A stretch of 64,000 bases of DNA from Planococcus citri (Eukaryota; Arthropoda; Insecta; Hemiptera; Pseudococcidae), in the NCBI RefSeq assembly GCF_950023065.1, contig NC_088681.1, positions 64,514,836 to 64,578,835 on the forward strand, read 5' to 3'. Below the pieces are notes generated by a model, which saw only the letters and a program-made list of their open reading frames with translations, had not been told where the DNA came from and ran no database searches. The position numbers were made by a program, and so were the translations under genes. Positions 12,545 to 24,749 of the stretch are shown here, piece after piece (position 1 is the stretch's first letter; every line of letters starts with the position of its first letter).

Positions 12545-13313
12545 TTTCTATACGTTCCCCTCGTTCATCGTTCGCCCTGCACCCCTTTTATATTTGTCAG
12601 TTTCATCTCTTGTTGTGTTTCTTGTGTTCGGTTGACCAATATATGTAGTATTGAAAGAGATGGGGTACGCGGCTCGAGTCAACAGGAGCGCTGGAGCTGG
12701 AGAAGTCGGGTACCTAGTAGTACCTACATACGAGTATATAATTTTCCCAGGATACCGACGAGAGGGTACCCACGTGGCGGGGCGGAGGCGGCGGCTTGGT
12801 AAACGGTTACATTGGAGCCCCACTCTCGAACGCATGTTCCATTGTCGGCTACCGTACGCAGGACACGTTTCGACGGTACGCGCGTCCAGACATGCGTCAT
12901 TCTAGGACCACGCGCCTGTGCGTCTGCAACGGACACGTACCGAAGCCGAAGACGTCGCGTACGAGCTCCTTATCGTGTGCGACAGCGTCTGTGCGTTAAA
13001 TAATAATTGTGATAAGAGACGTCGGTCGCCTTTTTTTTTTTTAATTGCCCGGCCGGAACTTAAGAAAATTTTTATTGAGATATCGCCGCCTCCTCAGGCA
13101 CGTGTACCTCAGACGCCTTTCTTAGTCGCGTGTGTTTACGTGCGCTACGTGTGTTTTGTGTTGTTGTGATTGTGGTCTTTTTATACTTAAGATATTTTCG
13201 CGCATCCGTCCATCCTCTCGGTGCTCGAAATACCGTAACAAGAAACGTGTGGTGTTGTCGTCGCGAATTTTCTCGTAATCCTGTGGCGTGTCGTTGTACC
13301 GAAGGGGGGTTCG
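12501..13313 (+). promoter_or_regulatory. probable Hey promoter and 5' UTR
   Basis: This stretch is less AT-rich than its surroundings, and a pure CT dinucleotide run sits at about 12512-12541; GA/CT runs are common in insect promoters. Two further CACGTG boxes lie at 12771-12776 and 13099-13104 (a third is at 12233). CACGTG is a site class bound by Hey and Hes factors, so self-repression is conceivable. I cannot place the transcription start. The assignment rests on position directly upstream of the Hey start codon and on base composition. Confidence 0.45.
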
Positions 13314-13483
13314 ATGCCCCTCGAACCGGCGCCACCGTCCGATGCACAGAATCCTCTGTATTGGGGATACCCGTGGGGTACATCGGCCTCACTACCGCCG
13401 TCCGGCAGGCAATCCTTCAAGAGATCTCACAGCGAGACCGAAGATTGCGACGATGTGTTTTCCGAAGAATCCAACAAGGAACC
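13314..13483 (+). CDS. Hey: Hey coding exon 1
   Basis: The exon is 56 codons plus two bases, starting at ATG 13314 and ending before the donor GTAAGT at 13484. It encodes a Pro-rich start (MPLEPAPPSD), a WGYPWG patch, and the segment KRSHSETEDCDDVFSEESNK, which matches the conserved N-terminal KR-SESDCDD-SEES motif of insect Hey proteins. This match fixes the frame even though the exon is short. No in-frame ATG was seen close upstream. The WGYPWG patch resembles nothing I recall in other Hey proteins. Confidence 0.9.
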
Positions 13484-16400
13484 GTAAGTACATAGAAATC
13501 TAGAAGACCTTCTTTTCCTTACAGTGCTCTAAAAAAAAAGGGTATTCCACGGTAAGATAGGCGAAATGGCCCTGTTCCCAGATTTGGTAAATTTTGATGG
13601 ATTATTGGGTACCTCGAATGAAAATTTTCTTATGGTACCTGCACTTTCTGATAATGCAAAAAATCGCCACCGCGAACTTGCCAAAAATTCCTGATTTTGC
13701 CAAAATTGTCAAAAAAGTCTCGTTTTTGTCAAAATTATTCAAAAAATCTTCACTTTTGTCGAAATTGTCAAAAAACACAGTGTTTTTGGCCATAATTGTC
13801 GAAAAATAATCTTATCACGTTATCAAAAAATGATAGTCTACATTTTTTTGTAAAAATAGCCCTGCTGTTTGCCAAAATTATTAAAAAAATATCAACTTTT
13901 TTGTAAAAATAGCAAAAAAAGCACAATGTTCTCTGCAAAAATGTTTTAAAAATTTTTATACTTAGCCAGAAAAATTGTCAAAAAAGAATCATTTTTGCCA
14001 AAATTGTACGGAAGTTTCTTTTTTGAAAAAATTATAAAAAATCTCAACTCTTGTTAAAATATCCAAAAAAGTCCTGTTTTTTGCCAAAATTGTTGAAAAA
14101 TACATTTTTTTTGACGTTATCAAAAAAGTCATTTTTTTTGCAAAAATGACCAAAAAACTTTGTTGGTAGCAATTTTGAAAATAACTGCTTTTGTCAAAAC
14201 TTTCCTAAAAAGTCTTGAAATTTTTTTTGTCAGAATTGTCTTTTTGCCTAAATTGTCAAGAAAGTCTCGTTTATGTCAAAATTATAAAGAAGTTCTTTTT
14301 TTGTCAAAATTATCAAAAACTCATAACTTTTGTAAAAATTGCCAAAAAATTCCTGCTTTGTGCCGAAATGTTCAAAAAAACCTGTTGCCAAGGCAAAAAT
14401 AAGTACGTACATAAGGTATTGTAAAAAAAAGTTCTGCTTTTAGTCAAATTTTTCAAAACTTCTGCTCTTTGTCAAAATTGTCAGCAAGTTCTACGTTTTT
14501 GACAAAATAATATTTCTCGCAGAAATGACCAAAAAATTTTGTTAGGTAGGAGCAAAAATTTCAAAAATTCCTGCTTTTGCCAAAATTATCCTAAGAAGTC
14601 CTTGTTATGTTTTTTGCCAGAATTGTGTGCGAAGTTCTGTTTTTGCCTAAATTGTCAAAAAAGTCTCGTTTATGTGACAATTGTAAAGAAGTTTCATTTT
14701 TTGTCAAAATTATAAAAAACTCTTAACTTTTGTAAAAATTGCCAAAAAAACTTCTGCTTTTTGCCAAAATGTTCAAAAAAATCCTTTTTTTTTTGTCAAA
14801 TCGTTGTTGAAATCAATTTTTTTGATGAAAAAAAAGAATTTTTTGCCAAAATGAATTCATACTGAATTTTGTAAAAAAAAAAAAACTTTGCTTTCAGCCA
14901 AAATTTTCAAAACTTCTGCTTTTTGTCAAAATTGTCAGCAAGTTGTAATTTTTTGACAATATAATTGTAGGCAAAGACCTTTTCTTGGCAATTTTTCCAA
15001 AACATTCTGTTTATGCGGAAATGGTCAATGCCTTTTTTGACAATTTCGACAAAAGTGAGGATTTTTTTTTTTTAAATTTTGACGAAAACGAGACTTTTTT
15101 GATAATTTTGGCAAAATCAGGAATTTTTGGCAAAGTTCGCGGTGGCGATTTTTTGCATTATCAGAAAGTGCAGGTACCATAATAGGATGTACCTCGCATC
15201 TCATGTCGACTTTGTAGCAAAGATGCGGTGTGTGCGCGCGCTTAGCACAGTAGATGAGCGTTTTGACAACCTTTTTGACCACGTTCTCTTGGGTAAAATT
15301 TGACGCTTAACATTTTTTGTTCTGTACATTTTTTGCATATTTGGCATAATTTTGCAAAAAAACGCAGAAAACACGTATTTTTCAGGTTTTTTTTTTGCAA
15401 ATATGAGCCTTTTTTAGACAAAATTTCAATTTTATGGATTGATTGGAAAAAAGTACTTGTAAAAAGACACATTTTGGCGAAAACAGTTTTTAGGATAAAC
15501 CATACAGCCCGGAGCTGTGGCGGTTCAAAGTTTTCTTTTGTCAATTTTACCCCCACCACTATGATGAAAATTTTTGAAAAAATCATGTTGAAAGGCCCAG
15601 GCTTCCCCAACATATTCTGCGTGGTACCAGAATTTTCTATTCACTTCTCACGGATACAGAATTTTTCTCCCAAAAAACACGTTTTTTGGCTATACTGTCC
15701 AAGGGGGGTGGGTTGGGGGCGGAAATTCCGCTCGAAAATTTTCATTGGAGGTACCCAACAATAATCCATTATAATTTTCCAAATCTAGGAACACTAACAG
15801 GGCCATTTCACCTATCTTACCGTGGAATACCCTTTAATTTACTCGAATGAGGAAAAAAAATCCGACAAAGTCGACTCCAATTAACCTATTTACGGTGCTT
15901 TTACACAGGTGTTCATCCCCCGGTGACGCAGATAGTTGTCAAATGCTCAGTCGAAAAAAACGTAGAGGTATAATAGAGAAACGCAGAAGAGACAGAATAA
16001 ACACAAGTCTGTCCGAATTGCGAAGATTGGTTCCGACAGCGTACGAAAAACAAGGTTCGGCTAAATTAGAAAAAGCCGAAATTCTACAAATGACCGTCGA
16101 CCATCTAAAAGTGCTGCACGCCAAAGGTAAGTGTTTGACTTCATTTGACCATTTTACTTTCTCGTGTTTTTTGTCTCCTTTTCCTTTTTTATATTTTTAC
16201 TTACTGTGTGGGATGTGATCGTGTCAATAACCTTTGGGAGATTTTCTGTGTGACCTTTTTCATCGCAGTCGAAAATTTAATATCTCTGTTCGTCGAGTGA
16301 AGATATTGAAAAATGATTTTAATTCGAATACGGATCCTCCAGCTTTTAAATATTTCTCTCTCGTGTTTTCAATGCGAGAGAAATCGGTCGTTGGTACGAG

Positions 16401-19400
16401 ATTTTATTCGAACGAACCTACGCCTCGGCGTGTTTAAATCCGGATAATACGTACGCAAAAATAACTTTTAAAAACCGTTCGAATAAGTTGTTTCGAATTT
16501 TCTCATTTTAATAATCGACTTGGGTTTTTCGAGAAAAAAAATCAGGATTTCTGTTTTGGAAATTTTCTATCTAATATCTTTTCGTAGGTAGGTATACAGA
16601 TGATTTCGACTTTGGAAAAAAATTAATTGAAATGAAAGTAATGAGATTTTTTTCTCTTCGTTCTCAGTTATTGGACGTAGACATGGAAAATATTTTTTGA
16701 ATAGGAGCTAACGCATTTTTCAGTATTATTGACGTGTTCTTTTTTTTTTCAAATGTAAAACTTTCATTTCAGTTCAAAAAAAAGAAAAAAAATTGATTCA
16801 GTATCTTTTGATAAAATAAATTGAAAAATTGAATCGAAATTCTTAATTTTTCCTAAAAATAAGTCCGAGTTGGTCTGTAAAATAGATGAAAAATCATGGC
16901 TTTGAAAAATAGTGAGAAGAGAAACGATGAAAAAAATTATTTAAAAAATGTTTGTTGTAAATTTTCTACGGGTTCCAAAAAAATCTGTTCTATTTTTATT
17001 GAACTAGTCGAAAAACGACTTTTTTTTTTGCAATCAAGATCCCATCATTTTCAAAGAAATACGTATTTTAAACCGAGTCTGTAGTGTAATAACTTTTTTT
17101 TTTGATTTTAATGATTTTTCATCGTATTTATGACATTTTTCTGGATTAGAGAATATTAAAATAATATCGTCATCGTTCCCATTTTTTTAGGGGAAGAAAA
17201 TATAGGAGGTGAAAGTGAAAAATATTTCATCAGGAGTTGTACAAAAATTTTGAAAAAGTGCTGTGATGAAATTCTCATATTGAGATTTTTGAAATTTTGT
17301 CAATTGGAATTTTGCAAAAAAAAACAACAGTTTTTTCACCTTTTCTATTCCATTAATTCAGTCTGTTGACAAAATTTTGGACACTGAATTTCTTTTTCGG
17401 GAATTTGGTGACTTTTTGAAAAAAATCAAGAATTTGAGTAAACATTTCTTCATGATGAATTTTAATTTTTTTCACGAACTTTTTTCTGATGCAATAATTT
17501 GGTTTGAATGATTACATACTTCATTTTGGCGCTGAAGCTCGAAAACAAGTATTTTTGGGACCATTTAGAGGATTCTAGCAAGTTATCAATTTTCTCCATG
17601 AATTTAATATTGCTCTGGAAGGGCCAAAATGTGAACTGTGGTATCTTAAACAATGATTGGCGTTTATTGGGTAATTCAAAACTCGTCGAAGGCTCCAGCT
17701 GGCTTGAAAGTGGTTGTTCTCGAGTTGAAAAAAAGTCTTTCGAGTGTTTATGAATTTTTAAAAATGCTCTCAATGTGTACCGAAGCTAAAATTTTTATTG
17801 ATCATTTAAGGAAGAGAAGGGAGGAGATGTAAAAGGTGATATTATTCTCGTTAAATTTGAATTTCATAAACAAAGCTCATCATTAGATCTGAGATTTTCA
17901 TTATTTTTCGTGGGTCAGTTTTCTGGATTTTGCTTTGAATTTCGAAAAATTTACCTGAAATCCACCGAAGCGTCAAATACGTATTTTGAGGATTATCTGA
18001 AGAGAGCAGGGTGAGGAGGGGGTGAAAGTGAAGGTATTATTAAGTTTGAGATTATGGACTTGCAGAAGCAAATCGTAAGACTTGAGGTTTTCATAATTTT
18101 ATGGGCTTATTTTCCAAAATTCGTGTTGTTGACAATTTTCTTGAATTTTTCCAAGTTTTCAAAAATTGGCCAAAAATTTACTTAAGCTCTTGAGACTTTT
18201 GGTAATTATCTGGAGAAGCATGTACACTTGAAAAAAAATTGTGTGAAGTGTAAAACCTGAAATTTTCATCATTTTGTCAGCTAATTTTGCCAAAAATTTG
18301 TGATATGTATCAACAACTTGTTTGAAAATTTGTCAAAAAATTCACCAAAAATCCACTAAACCATTTGAATTTTTGGTGGTGAGGTGTGAGGGGGTGGATT
18401 TATTGATTACTCAAATTTTTTCCATGTTTGAAAATTCGCTATCGATCGAAGCACTCGAACTGAGATTTTCATTGTTTCGTGGACCGATTTCCACAAATTC
18501 ACAAAATTTGGGCCTTTTTAACAATTTTTATAAATTAGTTATTTATATTTCAGAAAATGGGCAAGTTTTGAAAGAAATGAAGGGAGAGAACAAATTTTAT
18601 TGGTAATAAAGCCAAAATACCTGAAAAAGTTTATTCAGAAAATCCGAAGTAAAAAAAATAAAACTTAAAAAGATTTCGTAATTTTCACCGATCAAAACAT
18701 TGCCCTCGACTAGAAAAAAAAATACACTCGACGTTAGTAAATCGACCTAAAAAATAAATTACCCCTGTAAAAGTTCATTCGAGGACGAAGAGAAGATCAA
18801 TGTACGTGCTACATCTTCCTGGCCCACATCGGGGTACCTGTAAAAAGAGAACGAAAAAAAACAACAAAATATTTTCCCAGCCAGCGAAATGCCCAAAGGA
18901 AAAAAATAAACATTATACGCGGAAACAAGCCGATTGTAAATTTTAAGCCAGGGAAAACACACGGTACAGCGGAGTGAACCGAAGATAGAATTAACGTACG
19001 ATGTTATTTAATTGAAAAAAATTACTCGTCGCCAAGGTGCAGGTAGTAAGGTACACGAGAGCAAAAAATGAATTAAAACGGCATCGTCGTCGTAGTAGGT
19101 AAAGTGAGAGGGGAATTCGCCAGAGAGAGAGAGAGAGATGAGCACACGAAAATCGAAGAGTTGTAAAAAAAAAACTAAAACTACACCACATCGCCATTGC
19201 CAGGCCATAAGGGTTGTCAGGGCTCAGCTACGCTATGTTATACTCGTATAAGGCAAGGGACACCTGTTGCAGCATTTGTAGCACGTCCGAATGCGTATAA
19301 ATGAGGGTAGGAGGGGGAGCGAGAGAGATATATAGGACGAAGAAATATTCTCACGACGAGTTGACCAGAACATATGACTGTACAGTTTACACTTCCGTTT

Positions 19401-22400
19401 TGTTGATGATACAAAAATAGGGGTCTTTAAATGGTTGTTAATCGAGGCAGGTGTGATGAGAGAGCTGCTGCTGAAGTCATCGATGATCGTACGTACTTGT
19501 AATGAGAATATAATGAGTGACCGCGCGAATCGATATCGTATCTTGGTCGTTGATGTGCGCGGATTCCATCACACGAGTGAGTGTTTTGTTGTGCTGTATG
19601 AGTGTGTGAGTCGGATCGTCGTTGTCTCTGGGCTGCTTCTGTGGTCGAGGAGGAAAAAAATGCCGAGTCATTTTATTTTTATTTTGTCATTGTGACCGAT
19701 GATCGGTATTGTACGTTATGGGTGCTCAGGGCTGCACACAGCTGAGAAACATTTAACGCTTTGAAATGTATACGAGATGACCAACTGTATATACGCGATT
19801 ATACGCTACACGTCGAACCAAATAGACTGGACGATGATTGTAGTGATTTTTTTTTTCGTCATTGTACGATTTTTTTCCTCATTCCCACGCATTACCTACA
19901 AACAACACAGCACAGGTTTTCACTAAATCGTATTTAACGGCGCGTTACCATTACTATACTTCTGGACATGAGAGGGATCGATGGTCAAATGCTGCGCCAT
20001 TGCTGCCAAATTCTACGACGAGTATTCCAACCACTTTACCTGTTGGTGCGTTTTTTTTTTCGGTCGACGAAAGCTTCTCTCAAAGGGTTATTACAGCAGA
20101 AGAGAGGAATAAAAAAAAAAAAGCGTGACGGATGGACTGGTGCCGGTTCACAAGAGCCCGCTATAAAGCTATTGGCATCACCATCACCATTGGCATCGCT
20201 ACTCGTGGGAAAGTAAACTGAAAACGAGTTGGAGCTGCGTAGTAGTAGTAGTACATAGTACGAGTAATACCCCTCGCGTATATTTCATATGTATGTACTT
20301 ATTCAAGGGGGAGGGATTACCCGTCGTAAAAAAAAAAAGAAACAAGGTGTAACGTGATGGTATTATACGCGCGGATATATCGGTATTATTATTGTACGCG
20401 AAACATCTGCCCTCTTTTTTTTTTCACGAAATACGTACAAATACTCATATACTACTCGTCTATAGTAGTACAACGTATGTGTAGTATTTCCCCTCCACCC
20501 TTCTGCCTCGTTACCTCCCCCTCGTGAGTAATAATTAGACTTGGTGTAGTTCAATGCGAGGTACGAGTACAAGAGCCGGTTTGAATTGTGTAGGTAATGG
20601 TCTTCTAATTAAAAGTCCTCAAAGTTGCAAACAGTGGAAAACGTTTTCGATTTTATTCAAATCAGAAGAGAGGGAAAGTGAGGGAGGGAGGGTTGGTTTT
20701 TGGGCTGTTTGCGATTGTGTACAGATTATTCTCTGGTTCGAAGTTGTGTAGAATTGAAAAAAAATACGTTATTTTTGTTGGAGAAATTTTGTCAAAAATG
20801 CCAGAAATGAGATTGGATTGGGAGGGGGGCACAACTCTAAAAATTTAGAGACAGAGAAAAAAGGTGAGAAGTAGACTGGAGAAATTCAAATTTTTCAGAT
20901 CCCATTGCAAAATTTCAAAAAAAAAGATTTTTCAATTCAAAGGCACTGAAGGTAATTTTGTAAATTAGACGATTTTTGTTGTTTTTTTTTGTGAGAGGAG
21001 GGGGAGGGGCCGGAAGAATTTCAACTATGAAAGGAAAAGAGAAGAGGTCTAGAAAAAGTGGAGAAATTTAATATCTAAATTCGTTTGGGTACCATTGCAA
21101 AATCCCCCAAACATAACATGTTTTCAGTTCGAAGGTACAAAAGTTGATGAATCAGTATGGGTTTTTAATGAGTTGGGGGGGGGGCGCTGGAGAAACTTTG
21201 AGGAAAGACGAGGTTTTGAAAAAGTCCAGAAATACTTGATACTTATAATTGAGATTCATTTGGGAACCATTGCAAAAAAAATTTTTAAATTGATATGTTT
21301 TCCAAGTTTTTCTGATCGAAGAGACTCGAAGTGAAAAATAGAGTAAATTTAGCATTTTTTGGGGTGAGAGGTGAGAGGAGGGAGCAAGAGGATGTTTCCT
21401 CGAGTAATCAAACGAAAGGGTAGGAGTAGAAAATTGAGAAAAATCGTGATTCAAGATGGAAACATTTGGGGAATCTTTTTGAAAATTTCATTTTGAGAGC
21501 ATCATGAGTTGGTTTCAAAATGAACTTGCAAATATTTATAGTTTTCTATCTTGAAATCGAGGAGTGTTGCAAAAACAATAACAAAAAAATAATGGAAAAA
21601 AGTCAATTTTTTGAAAAAACAAAAAAAATGAAAATTGTGATTTTTGAAGTTACTTTTTTTGGTAAAACTTACCGAAAATCAACATTTTTTTTGTTTCTTT
21701 TATCGTTGTTGGTCAAACTTTCTTCTAAATGCGGTCATTTTGATCGAAAAATACAAAATTTGTTTTCAAAAAAAATTAATAAGAATAAAAGGCAAAATTT
21801 GATGAAATTTTTCAAAAATTGTTCAAAATTATGCTGTTTGAAAGTTTTTTTTTTGGGGGGGGGGGTTGAAATTTGCTTTAAACCTGCATACAAATTTTTG
21901 GAAAATTTTCTGAATAATGCTATATTTTTTCTAAATTATTTTTCATGAGAAAAAATTGTTCATCCAAGTCCTGAAACATTGCTTGAAATAGGGGAAAGAA
22001 AAGAAAAAGAAATGGACAGAACCGATCCTAATTCATGTCCTCATTTCAAAATTATTTCTCTCCATTCCCCTTCTCTTTGTAGATGTGAGAAATGGCACAA
22101 ATCTCTGGATTCAACGTCTTGTTGTATCCTCTTCCTCCCTCATCCATCAGTTTTTTCAAAATGGGAAACTAGAAGGGACACTCGAAGCGTTAAATGTAAA
22201 GAACACTCTTGATTTCGATTTTTTTTTTCAAAATTATGGAGCTGGGGGACATTGTGAAATTTTGAACTCAACGCCCTCAAAAGTCTGATAAGTGATTGGT
22301 CACATGTTATTTTTAATTTTTGTGGCAATTTACCATGTTCAAAGGCAATGATGAGAAGGGGAGGGGGTTGAATCAAAGAAATGAGCTGATGTTTAAGCGG

Positions 22401-23883
22401 AGGGCACTCAAATTACATATCAGCACTCTTCACTTCATTTTATAATTTTTACCCCCTCCCATCTCCCTCCCCCACCTCTTGAAGCTGTTGAGATCTGTTT
22501 TGCTAAGAAGATGAAAAATTATAGAACTTTGAAGCAAAATAACCAACATTGGGGGGGGGGGGGTGTCAGTTTCATTTCTGGTTCGAGTTGATGTAGAATA
22601 AACCCAGGATCATGGATTTTTACTTTTTTTAATCCAAAAAACAGGAAAATAAGCCCAATTTTCTTCTTTAAAAAATTTTGGTTTACATGAATCTCTTTGG
22701 ATAGAGTTCGTGAGGTTGAAATCGTTCTTTGTTGCTCGCTTTTGGGGGGGGGGGTGCTGGTCGAGGTAACTAATCCATGTGATGCTGATGTCTAAAAATT
22801 ACTAAAATACTGATTTCCAAATTTTTCAGAATTTTTACCCCTCCCCCCTCCCCTTCAGTTTGTCTCAAGATCTGGACATCTCAGATACGATTAAAGTATT
22901 ATTTCAGTTTTTTGGTCAAAAGGAATCTCGAAATGGAAGGAATTCGTGTTTTATTAAATACGAAGTGTTTTACACTTCTAATTTCAATCAACTACAACAT
23001 TTTTGATCACACTCACACAGTTTCCTGTAACTTCTTCTATTTCCTAGTCAACTTTTCACTCAATTTTTTCTCCAATTGAACTTTTCTGTAACAATGCTAA
23101 TTTCACTCTGATTTTTGTTGCTTCGCAGGTATGAACGCTTTGGCCTACGATCCGGGCAAATTCGCCGTCGACTACCACAACATGGGATTCCAAGAATGCG
23201 CGGCCGAAGTAGCCCGATACCTAGTGACGGTCGAAGGTCTCGATATCCAAGACCCTTTGCGAATGCGTCTGATGAGCCACCTACACGGCTACGCTGCTCA
23301 AAAAGAATTAGCCTCGAAGCAAAGCCCATGGTACCCGAGCGGGCCTCCGCCAGGCAGCAACGTCGCCTCCAATACTAGTCAACCGTATCACCAATCGAGT
23401 TCGCCTCTTTCGCCCATAGGCAGCAGTCACCATTTACACAGGCCACCACCTCCTCCTATACCGATTCCGATACCTCCTCCGCCTAGCGGTCTAAGCTTAC
23501 ACAATACTAGTCTAAATTCATCCTCCGGATCGTCGTCGTTAAATAGTTCTTCTCTAGGTATGAATAGCTCGCACACGATGAGCTCGTCGAATACGTCGCA
23601 TTCGCTGAATAGTTCCTACGATAATCAAACCACCTTGGAGGGTTCTCCGTCGGCGGTGGCCCCATCATCTTCGTCCTCCAACACTACCATTACGCCGTTG
23701 GTTACCGTCTCCTCTTCGAGCATGGATAGTTACAACTATCTGCATCATAATGTCCATCAACATCCGACGATGGACTTGTACCATCATCCGCAGCATATGC
23801 AGCAACATCCTTATAATCAAGGCGGACACGATTCCGCCGTGTCCAAACCCTACCGACCGTGGGGTGCTGAAGTAGCTTATTGA
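13314..23883 (+). CDS. Hey: Hey, bHLH-Orange transcriptional repressor (3 coding exons)
   Basis: The spliced CDS joins 13314-13483, 15909-16126 and 23129-23883 into 380 codons plus TGA; both junctions keep phase (a Pro and a Gly codon are split). The domains run as follows: an acidic/Ser N-terminus with the KRSHSETEDCDD motif, bHLH at residues ~71-126, Orange domain ~144-184, a low-complexity Pro/Ser/His region, and YRPW at 371-374. The basic region has Gly77 where Hes proteins have Pro, the diagnostic Hey feature. Hey proteins are nuclear Notch effectors that dimerise and bind E-box/CACGTG-type sites; this is family knowledge. The tail after YRPW is GAEVAY, a variant of the usual TEIGAF-type ending. 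Length is within the family range. I am sure of identity; exon ends are inferred from GT-AG sites and phase. Confidence 0.95.
13537..15835. mobile_element. 2.3 kb nested foldback element in Hey intron 1
   Basis: The outer inverted ends are ~95 bp (13537-13630 with 15750-15835), starting AAAGGGTATTCCACGGTAAG. A second, inner inverted pair lies at about 13631-13830 and 15000-15183. Between the inner arms is a degenerate array of a ~40 bp word of the form TTTTTGTCAAAATTGTCAAA. A ~570 bp segment at 15184-15749 lies only on the right side. There is no transposase frame. Target duplication cannot be fixed because the left flank is an A run and the right flank is TTTAA. The 154-residue frame at 15300-15764 lies in the one-sided segment and has no domain. 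Confidence 0.8.
15909..16126 (+). CDS. Hey: Hey coding exon 2 (bHLH)
   Basis: The acceptor TTTTACACAG at 15899-15908 and the donor GTAAGT at 16127 bound 218 bases. The exon supplies the last base of the split Pro codon, then CSSPGDADSCQ and the whole bHLH: basic region RKKRRGIIEKRRRDRIN, helix 1 to about LRRLVP, a short loop with KQGSAKLEKAE, and helix 2 to LKVLHAK. Arg/Lys/Glu positions for E-box contact are present, and Gly77 in the basic region marks the Hey subfamily. The entire DNA-binding domain sits in one exon. Confidence 0.95.
16127..23128 (+). other. Hey intron 2 (7.0 kb)
   Basis: The GTAAGT donor at 16127 and TTCGCAG acceptor at 23122-23128 bound the intron. Most of it is AT-rich, with G/C homopolymer runs (for example near 21178, 21857, 22552 and 22743). 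The stretch 18950-20300 is less AT-rich and holds the Su(H) site cluster listed separately. Microsatellite pieces include GA runs near 19125-19137. No additional exon of Hey is needed, since phase closes exactly between exons 2 and 3. Confidence 0.85.
19348..20211. promoter_or_regulatory. cluster of Su(H)/CSL consensus sites, candidate Notch-responsive enhancer
   Basis: Three matches to the Su(H) consensus YGTGRGAA fall within 864 bases: CGTGAGAA on the minus strand (19348-19355), CGTGGGAA on the minus strand (19882-19889) and CGTGGGAA on the plus strand (20204-20211). Further matches lie at 22084-22091 and in the 3' region at 24279-24286. By chance this motif should occur about once per 8 kb on both strands together. 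Hey is a known direct Notch target in animals, so an intronic response element is plausible. Function is inferred. Confidence 0.5.
23129..23883 (+). CDS. Hey: Hey coding exon 3 (Orange domain and YRPW tail)
   Basis: The exon begins with GT completing the split Gly codon, then MNALAYDPGKFAVDYHNMGF, the start of the Orange domain, which continues through CAAEVARYLV and DIQDPLRMRLMSHL. The region from residue ~190 is Pro-, Ser- and Asn-rich with His-rich stretches near the end (HHNVHQH, HHPQHMQQH). It closes with KPYRPWGAEVAY and TGA. YRPW resembles the WRPW Groucho-recruiting motif of Hes proteins but recruits Groucho weakly in Hey proteins (family knowledge). Confidence 0.95.
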
Positions 23884-24745
23884 AAGATTTATCTCTAAGT
23901 CGATTTCGAATTTTCGAGCTGTGTTGTGTTTATCGTATAAATGTACGTACGTAAAACTACGTGTAACTGTCGAGTCAGATTCTCGTTACGCTGAAAAAAA
24001 AATATATAACCGTTTTTCCTGCTTTCTAAGAACAGGAAATGCAATTGTTGTAGTGAACTGCGATACCTATAGTACAAAAAAGTACCTATGTAGAAGAAAA
24101 CAGGTGTGAATTTTCATACCGTATTCTAAAAGCGTTACGAAAGTAACGTGTTTCTCAATTCTTATCACTCGAATACTCCTTCTGCGTACCTACTACTGTA
24201 TAATACGAGTATAAATTCACGTACTACTCTGTTTCCCCTTTCATTATCGAAGTACCTACAAACACCCTCCTTTTTTTTCGTGAGAATTAATCGAGCTTAA
24301 TTAAAATTATTTAAATTACGGTTGTGAATTGTGAATTCATCGAAATGCCTCACAGACTGATCTCATTTTTTTTCTTTTTTGGTAGAAAAATTCAATTTTT
24401 TATATCTATTTTATAGTACCTACTTATTTATTTTCGTCATACTGTTTATTGTAGAGATATTCGAGTCCACCGATTTTTTAATTTCCTTCATTGTGTACTT
24501 TCTTTTGCATTATTTATTTCGTCTTTTATTTTCAATTTATCAACGTTTGATGTGTGTTGTGTGCATTTATGTAATCGGTATAATTATTTTGTTTACCAAA
24601 GTTATTAATTTATAAATTTATTATTAGTTCAAGTCGGACGTCAATTATGAAATTCATTTTCATGCTTAGTCATTTATTTTTATATGTTGTATTTATTTTT
24701 CCTTCTCTTTCGTATTTCATTTTGTAATAAAATTTTATACTTTTT
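23884..24745 (+). other. Hey 3' UTR
   Basis: About 850 bases of AT-rich sequence follow the TGA, ending near a canonical AATAAA at 24726-24731. I take this as the polyadenylation signal; an earlier one is not evident. A Su(H)-type CGTGAGAA lies at 24279. The frames 24379-24615 and 23895-24077 inside it are chance. Confidence 0.6.
24726..24731 (+). terminator. polyadenylation signal, Hey
   Basis: Canonical AATAAA, the first clear one downstream of the Hey stop codon. The cleavage site is expected 10-30 bases further on. Confidence 0.5.
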
Positions 24746-24749
24746 TAAA

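Noticed and set aside
15300..15764. 154-residue ORF in Hey intron 1
   Set aside because: It lies inside a foldback element, with biased composition, no domain and no copy on the other arm.
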